Origin: Sinomonas cellulolyticus
GTDB lineage: Bacteria; Actinomycetota; Actinomycetes; Actinomycetales; Micrococcaceae
Direction: 5' to 3'
DNA: 64,000 nucleotides
Assembly (NCBI RefSeq): GCF_014656475.1
Contig: NZ_BNCM01000009.1
Coordinates: 83,911 to 147,910 of the forward strand
Shown here one piece after another: positions 46,972-56,362 of the stretch. Under the pieces are notes generated by a model, which worked only from the letters and a program-made list of their open reading frames with translations, had not been told where the DNA came from and ran no database searches. The position numbers were made by a program, and so were the translations under genes. Numbering within the stretch: position 1 is the stretch's first letter; each line of letters starts with the position of its first letter.

Positions 46972-47276
46972 GTCCCGTTTCCCCATCTCTGCCCTCGGGT
47001 AACTCCTCTGCCATGTTCCCACCTGAACCGGCCCAGCCGCTGCACGAGACGATGCTCAGCGTGCTCCACGAGGCTCGTCGGCGGCAGGTGAGGCACGAGG
47101 AGTATCCGCTCCCGGTCTGCGAGCTCCTGCTGGAGATCCACGCCCCTGCCGGGGACATGGTGGGAGACCCGTGCGAGGGATGCCAGGAGCCGTGGCCATG
47201 CAAGATGGTGTTGGGAATCCTCGGCGGTCTGGTGCCCGGCGCCGGCCCAGAGGACGAGTGGAGCGGTTTCGCATAA
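46968..47276 (+). CDS. hypothetical Cys-rich small protein
   Basis: 102 residues, no family recognised. The middle has HEARRRQVRHEEYPLPVCELLLEI-type sequence, and the C-terminal part carries DPCEGCQEPWPCKMV, a CxxCxxxxPC pattern that could bind a metal. The ATG overlaps the stop of the membrane-protein gene (ATGA), which supports it as a real gene. A tRNA gene on the other strand ends 31 bases downstream. Confidence 0.6.
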   Translation: MSPVSPSLPSGNSSAMFPPEPAQPLHETMLSVLHEARRRQVRHEEYPLPVCELLLEIHAPAGDMVGDPCEGCQEPWPCKMVLGILGGLVPGAGPEDEWSGFA

Positions 47277-47306
47277 CCCCTGCGAGCGGCCAAGAAAGGA
47301 TCGTGG

Positions 47307-47380
47307 AGCCCCCTGCCGGATTCGAACCGGCGACCCTCTGTTTACAAGACAGATGCTCTGGCCAACTGAGCTAAGGGGGC
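47307..47380 (-). tRNA. tRNA-Thr (anticodon TGT)
   Basis: On the minus strand the sequence folds as a tRNA. The acceptor stem is GCCCCCT/AGGGGGC, the D-arm contains TAGCTCAGTTGG, the anticodon stem TCTGT/ACAGA holds loop CTTGTAA with anticodon TGT, and the T-arm has GGTTCGAATCC. The anticodon reads ACA threonine codons. The discriminator base is T and no CCA is encoded. Confidence 0.95.
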
Positions 47381-47438
47381 GTGGCGCCCGTGGGCGCGCA
47401 CATCCAAGCGTAGCGTGAACTCGTGTCCCGCCGGGAAT

Positions 47439-47480
47439 CGACGGCGGCCCGGCCCCCTCGAGGGGACCGGGCCGCCGTCG
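47439..47480. terminator. terminator after the DsbA-like gene
   Basis: CGACGGCGGCCCGG and CCGGGCCGCCGTCG form a perfect 14-bp stem, extended by CCCC/GGGG inside. On the minus strand it follows the DsbA-like stop by 15 bases and precedes tRNA-Thr on the other side. It belongs to the ACGACGGC hairpin family. Confidence 0.88.
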
Positions 47481-47494
47481 TGCGCGGGATCGGC

Positions 47495-48391
47495 TCAGCC
47501 CTTCGCCGCGATCGCCGCCGAGAGGAACTGGTCGAACGGCGTCTTCGCGGAGTCGCCCACGCCCCACTGCTTGCCGTCCACGAACACAGTCGGCGTGCCG
47601 GACACGCCGGAGGACGCGGCAAGCTGGGTGTCGTACTTGACCTGCGGACGGTAGGTCTTGTTGTCCACGGCGTCTGAGATGTCGGCGCCGAGGCCCTTCG
47701 CGATCTCCTTGAGCTTCTCGTCAGAGAGGCCAGCACTGCCCTCAGCCGGCTGCTGGGAGTAGAGGGCATTGAAGAAGTCGGCGTACTTGTCCGGGTACGA
47801 GTTGGCCACGGCAGCGGCGGCGTTGGCCGCCCGGGAGGAGTAGTTGGTGGTCGAGTTGCGGTCGAGGAACCCGAGCGGACGGTACTCGACCGTGATCTTC
47901 CCGTCGTTGCGATCCTGGGTCAGGGTCGAGCCGTAGGTGTCCTCGAACTGCTTGCAGATGGGGCAGATGAAGTCCACGTAGATGACGACCTTGACCGGCT
48001 CGCCCTTCGCAGAAGGCTCGACGCCAGGGGCATTCGCGGCCGCACCCGCGCTTGGCTGGGCGGACGGGGAGGGAACGTCCGCCACGTTGACCGTCCCGGC
48101 AGGAACGGGGGTGACGGCGCTGCCCTTGCCCAGGGTCACGCCACCGTACTGGTTGGTGTTGGCCGCACGGGGCCCGGTGTCGGAGACGGGGGCGTTCTGG
48201 CGCATCGACGTCGTGACCACGAGAGCCACCACGGCGATCACGGCGACGAGCGCCACCACGACGCCCCAGCGGAGCAGCAGCTTGTTGCGCCGCTCCCGCT
48301 TCTGCTGCTCTTCGCGGATCTGGCGGGCCTTCTCCCGGGCGGCGGCGGTGCGCTCTGCCTTGGTCTGTCGTGGCTGGTTGGCGGGGCTCAT
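47495..48391 (-). CDS. membrane-anchored DsbA-like thioredoxin-fold protein
   Basis: 298 residues. A charged, probably coiled N-terminus (about 10-38) is followed by one membrane helix (about 43-62), a linker and an extracytoplasmic DsbA/thioredoxin_4 domain. The active site is CPIC in VIYVDFICPICKQFEDTYG, and the cis-Pro loop is SGVSGTPTVFVDG. It should make or shuffle disulfides in secreted proteins, like actinobacterial MdbA-type proteins. ATG 48391 is chosen after ACGAGGAACG. It is divergent from otsA. Confidence 0.9.
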   Translation of the reverse strand: MSPANQPRQTKAERTAAAREKARQIREEQQKRERRNKLLLRWGVVVALVAVIAVVALVVTTSMRQNAPVSDTGPRAANTNQYGGVTLGKGSAVTPVPAGTVNVADVPSPSAQPSAGAAANAPGVEPSAKGEPVKVVIYVDFICPICKQFEDTYGSTLTQDRNDGKITVEYRPLGFLDRNSTTNYSSRAANAAAAVANSYPDKYADFFNALYSQQPAEGSAGLSDEKLKEIAKGLGADISDAVDNKTYRPQVKYDTQLAASSGVSGTPTVFVDGKQWGVGDSAKTPFDQFLSAAIAAKG

Positions 48392-48634
48392 CGTTCCTCG
48401 TGATCGGTTCGCGGCGCGGCGGGCGCGCACGGGTATCGGCGACGGGCCAAGCTTAGTGCAGGCACCGGCGTCCGCCGTGTGTTGTGCCGCCGCAGACTCC
48501 ACCCCCGCCGGGGTCTTCCTCAGTGCGCAACGATCCGTGCGGGGCCGTAGTTCCGCCGTCGCCCTGTGATATCCGGCTCCTGCCGGGCAGCGCCCGGGTA
48601 GGGTGGAGGCATTTAGGAGCGGAAGGACCTGAAC

Positions 48635-50101
48635 GTGAGCCAGAGGACCCCAGCGACCACGGACGGCGAGGACCAGGCACATGATCTGTACGACTTCCTC
48701 GTGGTCTCGAACCGGCTTCCGGTCGACCGGGTGAGCGAGGGCGAGGGGTCCGGCTGGCGCCGCTCGCCGGGTGGCCTCGTGACGGCTCTCGCTCCGGTGA
48801 TGGAGCGTTCCGACGGCGCGTGGGTCGGCTGGCACGGCGCCCCGGACGAAATGGTGGAGCCATTTGAGCACGAGGGCATCACGATCCTGCCCGTGCCCCT
48901 CTCCTCGGACGAGGTCGAGAACTACTACGAGGGCTTCTCGAACGCGACGCTCTGGCCGCTGTACCACGATGTGATTGCGCCCCCTGAATTCCACCGCGCG
49001 TGGTGGGACTCCTACCAGCGCGTCAACCGGCGCTTCGCCGACGCCGCTGCTACCCACGCCGCCGAGGGCGCCACCGTCTGGGTGCAGGACTACCAGCTCC
49101 AGCTCGTACCGGCCATGCTGCGTGAGGGCCGTCCGGACCTGAAGATCGGCTTCTTCAACCACATCCCGTTCCCGCCCCAGGAGATCTTCGCCCAGCTGCC
49201 GTGGCGCCGGCAGGTCCTCGAGGGCCTCCTCGGCGCGGACCTCCTCGGGTTCCAGCGCCCCAACGACGCCGCGAACTTCTCCCGCGCCGCCCGCCGCTAC
49301 ACTCGGGCCAGCGGCAAGGGCACGCACCTCACGGTGACGGAGGGGACGCACGACGGCGGCGGCTCGCCTCGGGCGCGCGAGGTCCGCGCCGAGGCGTTCC
49401 CGATCTCGATCGACACGGCCCGCATCTCCGAGCTCGCCTCGCGTCCGGACATCATCGAGCGCGCGAAGCAGATCCGCCAGGACCTCGGCGACCCCACCAC
49501 GATCATGCTCGGCGTCGACAGGCTCGACTACACGAAGGGCATCCGCCACCGCCTCAAGGCGTTCGAGGAACTCCTCAGCGATGGCCGGGTCAAGGTCGGC
49601 GACGTGACGCTCATCCAGGTCGCCTCGCCGAGCCGCGAGCGGGTCGAGCAGTACCGGATCCTCCGCGAGGAGATCGAGGGCACGGTGGGCCGCATCAACG
49701 GAACGTTCGACACGATGCAGCATACGGCCGTCCGCTACCTCCACCACGCCTACCCGGTGGAGGAGATGGTGGCGCTATACCTTGCGGCGGACGTCATGCT
49801 CGTCACGGCACTGCGGGACGGCATGAACCTCGTGGCGAAGGAGTACGTGGCCGCGCGCCGCGACGGCACGGGCGCACTGGTCCTCTCGGAGTTCGCCGGC
49901 GCCGCGGACCAGCTCAAGCAGGCGCTGCTGATCAATCCACATGACATCGCGGGGGTCAAGGACGCCATCACCACGGCGATCACCCTGCCGCACGGCGTCG
50001 CAACGCGCCGCATGAAGGCCATGCGCCGCCAGATCCTTGTCCACAACGTCGAGGAATGGTCCTCCTCCTTCCTCGTCCGGCTCGAAGAGGTCTGCCCGTG
50101 A
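48635..50101 (+). CDS. otsA: trehalose-6-phosphate synthase
   Basis: 488-residue GT20 enzyme making trehalose 6-phosphate from UDP-glucose and glucose 6-phosphate. Sugar-nucleotide and glucose-phosphate sites are visible: VVSNRLPVDRV, SPGGLVTALAP, VWVQDYQLQLVPAML, GFFNHIPFPPQEIFAQLPWR and GVDRLDYTKGI. The GTG start follows GGAAGGA. Its stop overlaps the start of otsB (GTGA), so both are made together. Trehalose serves as an osmolyte and desiccation protectant in these bacteria. Confidence 0.96.
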   Translation: MSQRTPATTDGEDQAHDLYDFLVVSNRLPVDRVSEGEGSGWRRSPGGLVTALAPVMERSDGAWVGWHGAPDEMVEPFEHEGITILPVPLSSDEVENYYEGFSNATLWPLYHDVIAPPEFHRAWWDSYQRVNRRFADAAATHAAEGATVWVQDYQLQLVPAMLREGRPDLKIGFFNHIPFPPQEIFAQLPWRRQVLEGLLGADLLGFQRPNDAANFSRAARRYTRASGKGTHLTVTEGTHDGGGSPRAREVRAEAFPISIDTARISELASRPDIIERAKQIRQDLGDPTTIMLGVDRLDYTKGIRHRLKAFEELLSDGRVKVGDVTLIQVASPSRERVEQYRILREEIEGTVGRINGTFDTMQHTAVRYLHHAYPVEEMVALYLAADVMLVTALRDGMNLVAKEYVAARRDGTGALVLSEFAGAADQLKQALLINPHDIAGVKDAITTAITLPHGVATRRMKAMRRQILVHNVEEWSSSFLVRLEEVCP

Positions 50102-50886
50102 GCATCGACGACTCCCTCCGCGGCGCGCTCCAGCGCCTTGCCGCTGCCGAGAAGCTCCTCGTAGCGCTCGACTTCGACGGCGTCGTGGCTCCGATCGTGG
50201 CCCGAGCCGAGGACGCGCGCCCGCTTCCGGAGACCGCGGACGCTGTGGCACGCCTCGCGGGCCTGCCCCGGACGTGGACCGCCTACGTGTCCGGCCGCGC
50301 CCTCGCGAGCCTCGTGGCGGTGGCAAGCCCAGACCCGCGCACGCAGCTGATCGGCAGCCACGGCGCGGAGGTACGGCTGGGCGGCGAGGAGCACCCCGTG
50401 ACCCTCGACCCAGACCAGCGGGACGCCCTCGCGGACCTCCACCGGGTGTTCACCGAGATCTCCTCACAGGCTCCGGGCACGTGGGTCGAGGAGAAGCCCG
50501 CCGGCCGCGTCCTGCATACACGCCAGGCGGACAGGGAGGACGCCGCGACCGCCGTCGGCGCTGCGAAGCAGCAGCTCGCGTCCCGGCGCGACATCTTCCT
50601 CAAGGAGGGCAAGGAGGTCCTCGAGGGCTCCGTAGTGCACGTAACCAAGGGCGAGGGCCTCGCGTTCCTCCGCCAGGTCACCGAGGCGGATGCGGTGTTC
50701 TTCGCCGGGGACGACGTCACCGACGAGGACGGCTTCCTCGCCCTCGAGGCCGGCGATCTCGGGCTCAAGGTCGGCCCGGGAGACACGGCGGCATCGTTCA
50801 GGGTCGAGCGGCCCGAGGATGTCGCGGACGTCGTCGCGCTGCTGGCGCAGCTCCGCTCGGAGCTTCCTGCGCAGCGCACTCCCTAG
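50098..50886 (+). CDS. otsB: trehalose-6-phosphate phosphatase
   Basis: 262-residue HAD phosphatase that removes phosphate from trehalose 6-phosphate. The HAD motifs are LLVALDFDGVVAPI (nucleophile Asp), VSGRALASL, KEGKEVLEGSVVHVTKGEGL and FFAGDDVTDEDGFLAL. The GTG at 50098 overlaps the otsA stop by four bases, fixing the start. It lies upstream of a MalK-type ATPase gene with a structured gap between. Confidence 0.95.
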   Translation: MSIDDSLRGALQRLAAAEKLLVALDFDGVVAPIVARAEDARPLPETADAVARLAGLPRTWTAYVSGRALASLVAVASPDPRTQLIGSHGAEVRLGGEEHPVTLDPDQRDALADLHRVFTEISSQAPGTWVEEKPAGRVLHTRQADREDAATAVGAAKQQLASRRDIFLKEGKEVLEGSVVHVTKGEGLAFLRQVTEADAVFFAGDDVTDEDGFLALEAGDLGLKVGPGDTAASFRVERPEDVADVVALLAQLRSELPAQRTP

Positions 50887-51018
50887 GCAGTTCCACATCG
50901 GGTCCCAGCACCCACACAGGGGATTTTTATCCACATGATGGACGTCACATTGTCCTTGGCCATGTGATCTATGCCATACTCGATCTGTGAGCGAGGGCGC
51001 TGCCCCCGGTTCTCATGC

Positions 51019-51064
51019 TGTGCCACAATGGCGGCGCCGCCCAACCGGCGGCCAGCGTGGCACA
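51019..51064 (+). promoter_or_regulatory. nested stem-loop upstream of the MalK/MsmK gene
   Basis: Outer arms TGTGCCAC and GTGGCACA (8 bp) enclose an inner GCCGCC-CAACC-GGCGGC hairpin. No U-run follows. It may end otsAB transcription or form part of the 5' leader of the ATPase gene. A second palindrome, CCGGCA-CGTACC-TGCCGG (51102-51119), lies immediately before the ribosome-binding site. Confidence 0.5.
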
Positions 51065-51128
51065 CACAACTGAACAACAAGAACCATTCACTACGGATCG
51101 TCCGGCACGTACCTGCCGGTGAAGGGAT

Positions 51129-52217
<1,089 letters not shown>

Positions 52218-52250
52218 CCGGAGCCGGCCGCCAGCAACCCATCACAATGA

Positions 52251-52280
52251 CGTGCCCGCCGGGTCCTCCCGGCGGGCACG
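52251..52280 (+). terminator. terminator after the MalK/MsmK gene
   Basis: CGTGCCCGCCGGG and CCCGGCGGGCACG form a perfect 13-bp stem with loop TCCT, followed by GTTTCT. It lies 33 bases after the ATPase stop and separates it from the DUF4032 gene. Confidence 0.85.
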
Positions 52281-52323
52281 CCGTGTTTCTGGTCAACGCA
52301 GCAAGACGCAGGAGAATGTACCC

Positions 52324-53700
52324 ATGACTGACCAGAGCGCCACGTGGCAGGACGAGCCAACGGACTACGACGAGGTGGGAAAGCTGGCACGGAGCGAACC
52401 CGCGCCCGAGCCGGCTGCAGCACTGGGGTCGCTGAACATCACCGCGGCTGTGGCCGACCCGGAGCTCCTGGACCTTCCGTGGCACGTGGCGCTCGAGGAC
52501 TGGCCCGAGGAGTACCTCGCGGCGCTCCCCCGCGGCATCTCGCGGCACATCGTGCGCTTCGCGAAGCTCGGCGGCTCGGTCATCGCCGTCAAGGAGACGA
52601 GCGAGCACGTGGCCCGACACGAATACCACATGCTGCGCAAGCTCCAGCGGCTCGATGTCCCGTGCGTTGAGCCAGTCGCCGTCATCCGCGACCGCCACAC
52701 CCCTGACGGTCGGCCGCTCGACACGGCGCTCGTGACGCGGCACCTCAAGTTCTCGCTCCCCTACCGTGCCCTGTTCTCGCAGAAGCTGCGCCGGGACACG
52801 CTCACGCGCCTCATCGATGCCCAGGCCCTGCTGCTGGTCCGGCTGCACCTCGTGGGCTTCTACTGGGGCGACGTCTCCCTCTCCAACACGCTGTTCCGGC
52901 GCGACGCCGGCGCATTCGCCGCCTACCTCGTCGACGCCGAGACGGGCGAGCTGTACCCGGACCTCTCGACCGGCCAGCGCGAGTACGATCTCGAGATCGC
53001 CCGGGTGAACATCGCGGGCGAGATGATGGACCTCCTCGAGGGCGGGCTCATCGACGAGGTCGTGGACCCGGTAGCCACGAGCGAGCGGATCATGGACTCG
53101 TACCGCAACCTGTGGGCGGAGCTGACGGAGAAGGAATCGTTCGAGCTGGGCGAGCGGTGGCGGGTGGCCGCCCGGATCCGGCGCCTCAACGAGCTCGGCT
53201 TCGACGTCGAGGAGTACGTGATCAAGACGACGCCGGACGGCGCCACGATCCAGCTCCAGCCCAAGGTGGTCGACGCCGGCCACCACCAGCGCCGGCTGAT
53301 CCGGCTCACGGGCATCGACGCCCAGGAGAACCAGGCGCGCAGGCTCCTGAACGACATGGACACGTTCCGGGCAGAGAACTACGCCGGCCAGGACGAGGAG
53401 ATCAGCGCGCACGCGTGGGTCAGCCAGGTGTTCGAGCCCATCGTCAAGGCGATTCCCCGGGAGCTCTCCGGCAAGCTCGAGCCCGCCGAGGTGGTGCACC
53501 AGGTCCTCGAGCACCGCTGGTACATGTCGGAGCAGCTCGAGCGGTACATCCCGCTCGCCGAGACGGTGCAGTCCTACATCGACAACGTGCTGCGGCACCG
53601 CCGCGACGAGGCAGCCATCATGCTGAACCCGGACACGCAGATGCTCAAGGTCATCGAGAGCGAGGAGGCCCGCCACCGGGCCCTGGAGGAGCTCGACTAA
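52324..53700 (+). CDS. DUF4032 protein with lipopolysaccharide-kinase-like N-terminal domain
   Basis: 458 residues. The N-terminal part looks like a Kdo/WaaP-type kinase: SVIAVKETSEHVARHEYHML suggests the ATP-binding Lys/Glu, and GFYWGDVSLSNTLFRRDAGAFAAYLVDAETGEL suggests the catalytic loop and a DxE metal motif. The C-terminal part, from about 230, is DUF4032. Actinobacteria lack LPS, so the phosphate acceptor is unknown; a sugar or wall component is possible given the neighbours. ATG 52324 follows AGGAGA. Its stop overlaps the convergent DUF2461 stop by four bases. Confidence 0.82.
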   Translation: MTDQSATWQDEPTDYDEVGKLARSEPAPEPAAALGSLNITAAVADPELLDLPWHVALEDWPEEYLAALPRGISRHIVRFAKLGGSVIAVKETSEHVARHEYHMLRKLQRLDVPCVEPVAVIRDRHTPDGRPLDTALVTRHLKFSLPYRALFSQKLRRDTLTRLIDAQALLLVRLHLVGFYWGDVSLSNTLFRRDAGAFAAYLVDAETGELYPDLSTGQREYDLEIARVNIAGEMMDLLEGGLIDEVVDPVATSERIMDSYRNLWAELTEKESFELGERWRVAARIRRLNELGFDVEEYVIKTTPDGATIQLQPKVVDAGHHQRRLIRLTGIDAQENQARRLLNDMDTFRAENYAGQDEEISAHAWVSQVFEPIVKAIPRELSGKLEPAEVVHQVLEHRWYMSEQLERYIPLAETVQSYIDNVLRHRRDEAAIMLNPDTQMLKVIESEEARHRALEELD

Positions 53701-54329
53701 CCGAGGTGCTCCGTGAGCCACTCCACGAGCGGCCTCAGCTCGGTCCAGCTGGCCCGCACGCGCTCGAGCGCCTCCGGCGTGCCGAGCCAGTCCGGGGTCC
53801 CGAACGCCTTGCCCGCGGTGAGCGACTTGTGCTTGAGCAGCTCGCCGCGCGGGTGGTCCTTGGCGTACTCGCGCGGAACCGTCTTGAGCCGCTCGCCGTT
53901 GATCGCGTAGCCGTCGGCGCGCAGCGCGTCGACGATCTGCTGGAGCTCGCCCCCTGAAGCCGGGGCGTCGACGGCGGCGCGGAACCTCGCGATCTGGGCC
54001 GGCGCGGGCGAGTGGTAGCCCCCGCCCACGGTGAGCCCGTCGGCGTCGAGGTGCAGGTAGTAGCCGGTCCCCTCGGTGGTCTGAGCGAAGCCGCCCTGGT
54101 GGGTCTTGTACGGCGACTTGTCCTTGCTGAAGCGCACGTCGCGGTACGGGCGGAACGCCTTGGCCTCGCCGAACTCCGTGGACAGCTCGTCGAGCAGTGC
54201 CGTCATGGGGCCGCGCACGGCCCGCTCGTACACGTCCTTGTGCTCGGTCCACCACTCTTTGGTGTTGTTCTCCTCGAGCCCCGCGTAGAACTCGGTCCCC
54301 TCTGCCGGGAACCCCTCGAATGCGCTCAT
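53697..54329 (-). CDS. DUF2461 family protein
   Basis: 210 residues of the DUF2461 (YcbZ-like/TIGR02453) family: EFYAGLEENNTKEWWTEHKDVYE, FRPYRDVRFSKDKSPYKTHQGG and GYYLHLDADGLTVGGGYH are hallmarks. The function is unknown. ATG 54329 is chosen because GGAGG lies nine bases upstream. It starts 33 bases after the GH13 stop on the same strand, so it may be read from the mal operon. Its stop shares four bases with the DUF4032 stop on the other strand. Confidence 0.87.
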   Translation of the reverse strand: MSAFEGFPAEGTEFYAGLEENNTKEWWTEHKDVYERAVRGPMTALLDELSTEFGEAKAFRPYRDVRFSKDKSPYKTHQGGFAQTTEGTGYYLHLDADGLTVGGGYHSPAPAQIARFRAAVDAPASGGELQQIVDALRADGYAINGERLKTVPREYAKDHPRGELLKHKSLTAGKAFGTPDWLGTPEALERVRASWTELRPLVEWLTEHLG

Positions 54330-54361
54330 GGGCAGCATCCTCCCGCCTGCTCGCGCGCCGC

Positions 54362-56362
54362 TCAACCCTCGGCGGGCAGCCCGGGCCCTGCGAGGCGCCA
54401 CACGACGGCGGCCGGCCCCTCGGCGGCGAGACGAGCCGCGCCGTCGTGCGCGGCGGCGCCTTGCGCATCCGGGCGAGGGCGCGCATCAGCGGGTTCCAGC
54501 ACGAGGCGTCCGACGGCGAGCGCGGGCTCCGCGCCCGGCCACCCCTCGGGCAGCACGCCGGCAGGAAGTGCGACGGCGGTCGCGGCCCGCGCGGCGGCCA
54601 CGAGGAACGTCGCCTCCGGCAGCTCGCGCACGAACACGAGGAGATCGCCCCGGGCCCACAGCCAGCGCAGTGACCCGATCCGCAGTGTGGCCTCGCGCCG
54701 CAAGTGCCCGAGCCGCGAGTACAGGCCGCGCAGGTCGGCGACCACCCGTTCGGGCGCGTCCCACGGCATCGGAGTCCGGGAGTCCTCACCGTTGACCCCT
54801 TCGAGCCCGAACTCGTCGCCGGCGAAGACCATCGGCATGCCGGGCAGTGTGAACGCGAGCACGGCGGCGACCTGCTGGCCGCCCGGGACCATCGCGGTCG
54901 CCGCGCGGGCGGTGTCGTGGGTGTCGATCGCGCTGAGCGAGCGCAGCCGGACGTCCCAGGGATAGGCCGCGGAGAACGCGCGGTACTGGGCGAGGAAGCC
55001 TTCGGCCGGGATCCGTGGAGGTCGGCCGGACGGGGCACCGAAGTAGTTCACCGCAATACCGTCCGCGAGCCAGCCCCAGAGCGGCCGGGTGAGCGAGGCG
55101 TAGCTCATGGAGCCGTGGAACGTATCCCCCTGGAAGTCCGCCGAGGCATCGTTCGTGGACTCCGCGATCAGCAGCGCATCCGGCCTGGCCGCGAGCGCGG
55201 TGGCCCGCAGCACGCGGAACACGTCCGTATGGTGGTCCACCGCGCCGAGGCGCCCGGTCATGTTGCCCACGTCGAGGCGCCAGCCGTCGAGCCGGTACGG
55301 CTCACGGAGCCACTGCGCCACGACCGAGCCGGGGCCCTCGAGGAACTCGCCGCGGAGGGCCAGCGAGGCCCAGTCGAGCTTGGGCAGGCTCGGCACCCCC
55401 CACCAGGCCTCGTACGTGCCGTCGGGGCCGAAGTAGTAGTAGTCGCGCTCGGCGGCGGACGACGTCGCACCAACACCTGTGCCGTCGGCGCGGGCGCCAG
55501 AAGCGGCCGCCCGCTGGAACCACTCGTGGGCGTCGCCGGTGTGGTTTGCGGTGAGGTCACCGATGACGCGGATGCCGCGGGCGTGGCACGCCGTGACGAG
55601 GCGCACGAGCGCGGAGTCCCCGCCGAGGATTGGGTCGACATGCCGGAACGTCGAGGCGTCGTAGCGGTGGTTGGACCGCGCCGGGAAGATCGGCGTGAGG
55701 TAGAGGACCTCGACGCCGAGCTCCTCGAGGTGGTCGAGGTGTTCGCGGATCCCGTCGAGATCGCCGCCGAACAGCTGCCGCGGTGTGTCAGGGCCCTCGT
55801 GCACGACGGCGTCGCCCCACATCGCGGGCACGGCCCAGTCGGGTGCGGCCCACCCGGACGCGCCCTCCGCTGCCGCGGACTCGGCCAGCGCGCGCTCCGT
55901 CGAACGCGCGAACCTGTCCGGGAAGACCTGGTACGTGACCGCGCCAGCGGCCCAACCCGGCCCGGGGGCAGCGGCGGTCAGGCGGAAGTCGGCCACATCC
56001 GGGACGTCGTGGCCCCACATGCCCGCGGCGTTGAGCCACGCGGGCGGCGAGCCCGCGCCGTCGTGCTCCCGCTCGAGCAGGAAGCGGTACCGGGCCACGG
56101 GGTTGTGCACGCGCACGCGCCCCTCCCACCAGTCCCAGCCGGCAGCCGCGCCCAGGTGCCGCGCGGGGGCGAAGCGCGGCTCGGCGTCCTCGACCGTGCG
56201 TACCCACACGCGCACGACGCCGCTGCCCTCCCGCGTGCGCACCCGCACCCGGGCCTCGTCCCCGAGGCCGAGGTGCCCGGACCCGTCGTGCCCGCCATGG
56301 ACGTACAGGGGCGACCCGTCATGGTGCGCCTCGAGCCCCGGGACCGTGGTGGCGGGGATCAT
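54362..56362 (-). CDS. GH13 alpha-amylase family enzyme, neopullulanase/cyclomaltodextrinase type
   Basis: 666 residues. The N-terminal beta-sandwich (about 1-125) is CBM34-like. The (beta/alpha)8 barrel has VTYQVFPDRFAR, VLYLTPIFPARSNHRYDAS, VIGDLTANHTGD, nucleophile Asp in LDGWRLDVGNMTGR, acid/base Glu in LLIAESTND and Asp in AIDTHDTAR. It should cleave maltodextrins or cyclodextrins inside the cell after import. ATG 56362 overlaps the malG stop (ATGA). Near the 3' end the coding sequence contains an ACGACGGC inverted repeat typical of terminators in this window, translated as AHDGAARLAAEGPAAVV. Confidence 0.92.
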   Translation of the reverse strand: MIPATTVPGLEAHHDGSPLYVHGGHDGSGHLGLGDEARVRVRTREGSGVVRVWVRTVEDAEPRFAPARHLGAAAGWDWWEGRVRVHNPVARYRFLLEREHDGAGSPPAWLNAAGMWGHDVPDVADFRLTAAAPGPGWAAGAVTYQVFPDRFARSTERALAESAAAEGASGWAAPDWAVPAMWGDAVVHEGPDTPRQLFGGDLDGIREHLDHLEELGVEVLYLTPIFPARSNHRYDASTFRHVDPILGGDSALVRLVTACHARGIRVIGDLTANHTGDAHEWFQRAAASGARADGTGVGATSSAAERDYYYFGPDGTYEAWWGVPSLPKLDWASLALRGEFLEGPGSVVAQWLREPYRLDGWRLDVGNMTGRLGAVDHHTDVFRVLRATALAARPDALLIAESTNDASADFQGDTFHGSMSYASLTRPLWGWLADGIAVNYFGAPSGRPPRIPAEGFLAQYRAFSAAYPWDVRLRSLSAIDTHDTARAATAMVPGGQQVAAVLAFTLPGMPMVFAGDEFGLEGVNGEDSRTPMPWDAPERVVADLRGLYSRLGHLRREATLRIGSLRWLWARGDLLVFVRELPEATFLVAAARAATAVALPAGVLPEGWPGAEPALAVGRLVLEPADARPRPDAQGAAAHDGAARLAAEGPAAVVWRLAGPGLPAEG
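54401..54448. repeat. ACGACGGC inverted repeat inside the 3' end of the GH13 gene
   Basis: CACGACGGCG (54401-54410) and CGCCGTCGTG (54439-54448), perfect 10-bp arms with a 28-base loop, 40 bases before the stop codon. The arms match the intergenic terminator family. Confidence 0.72.

Noticed and set aside
48392..49747. Extension of the DsbA-like gene to 750 codons across the otsA region
   Set aside because: The added part is antisense to otsA and unrelated to any family. The ATG at 48391 has a ribosome-binding site and is followed by the usual charged tail and membrane anchor.
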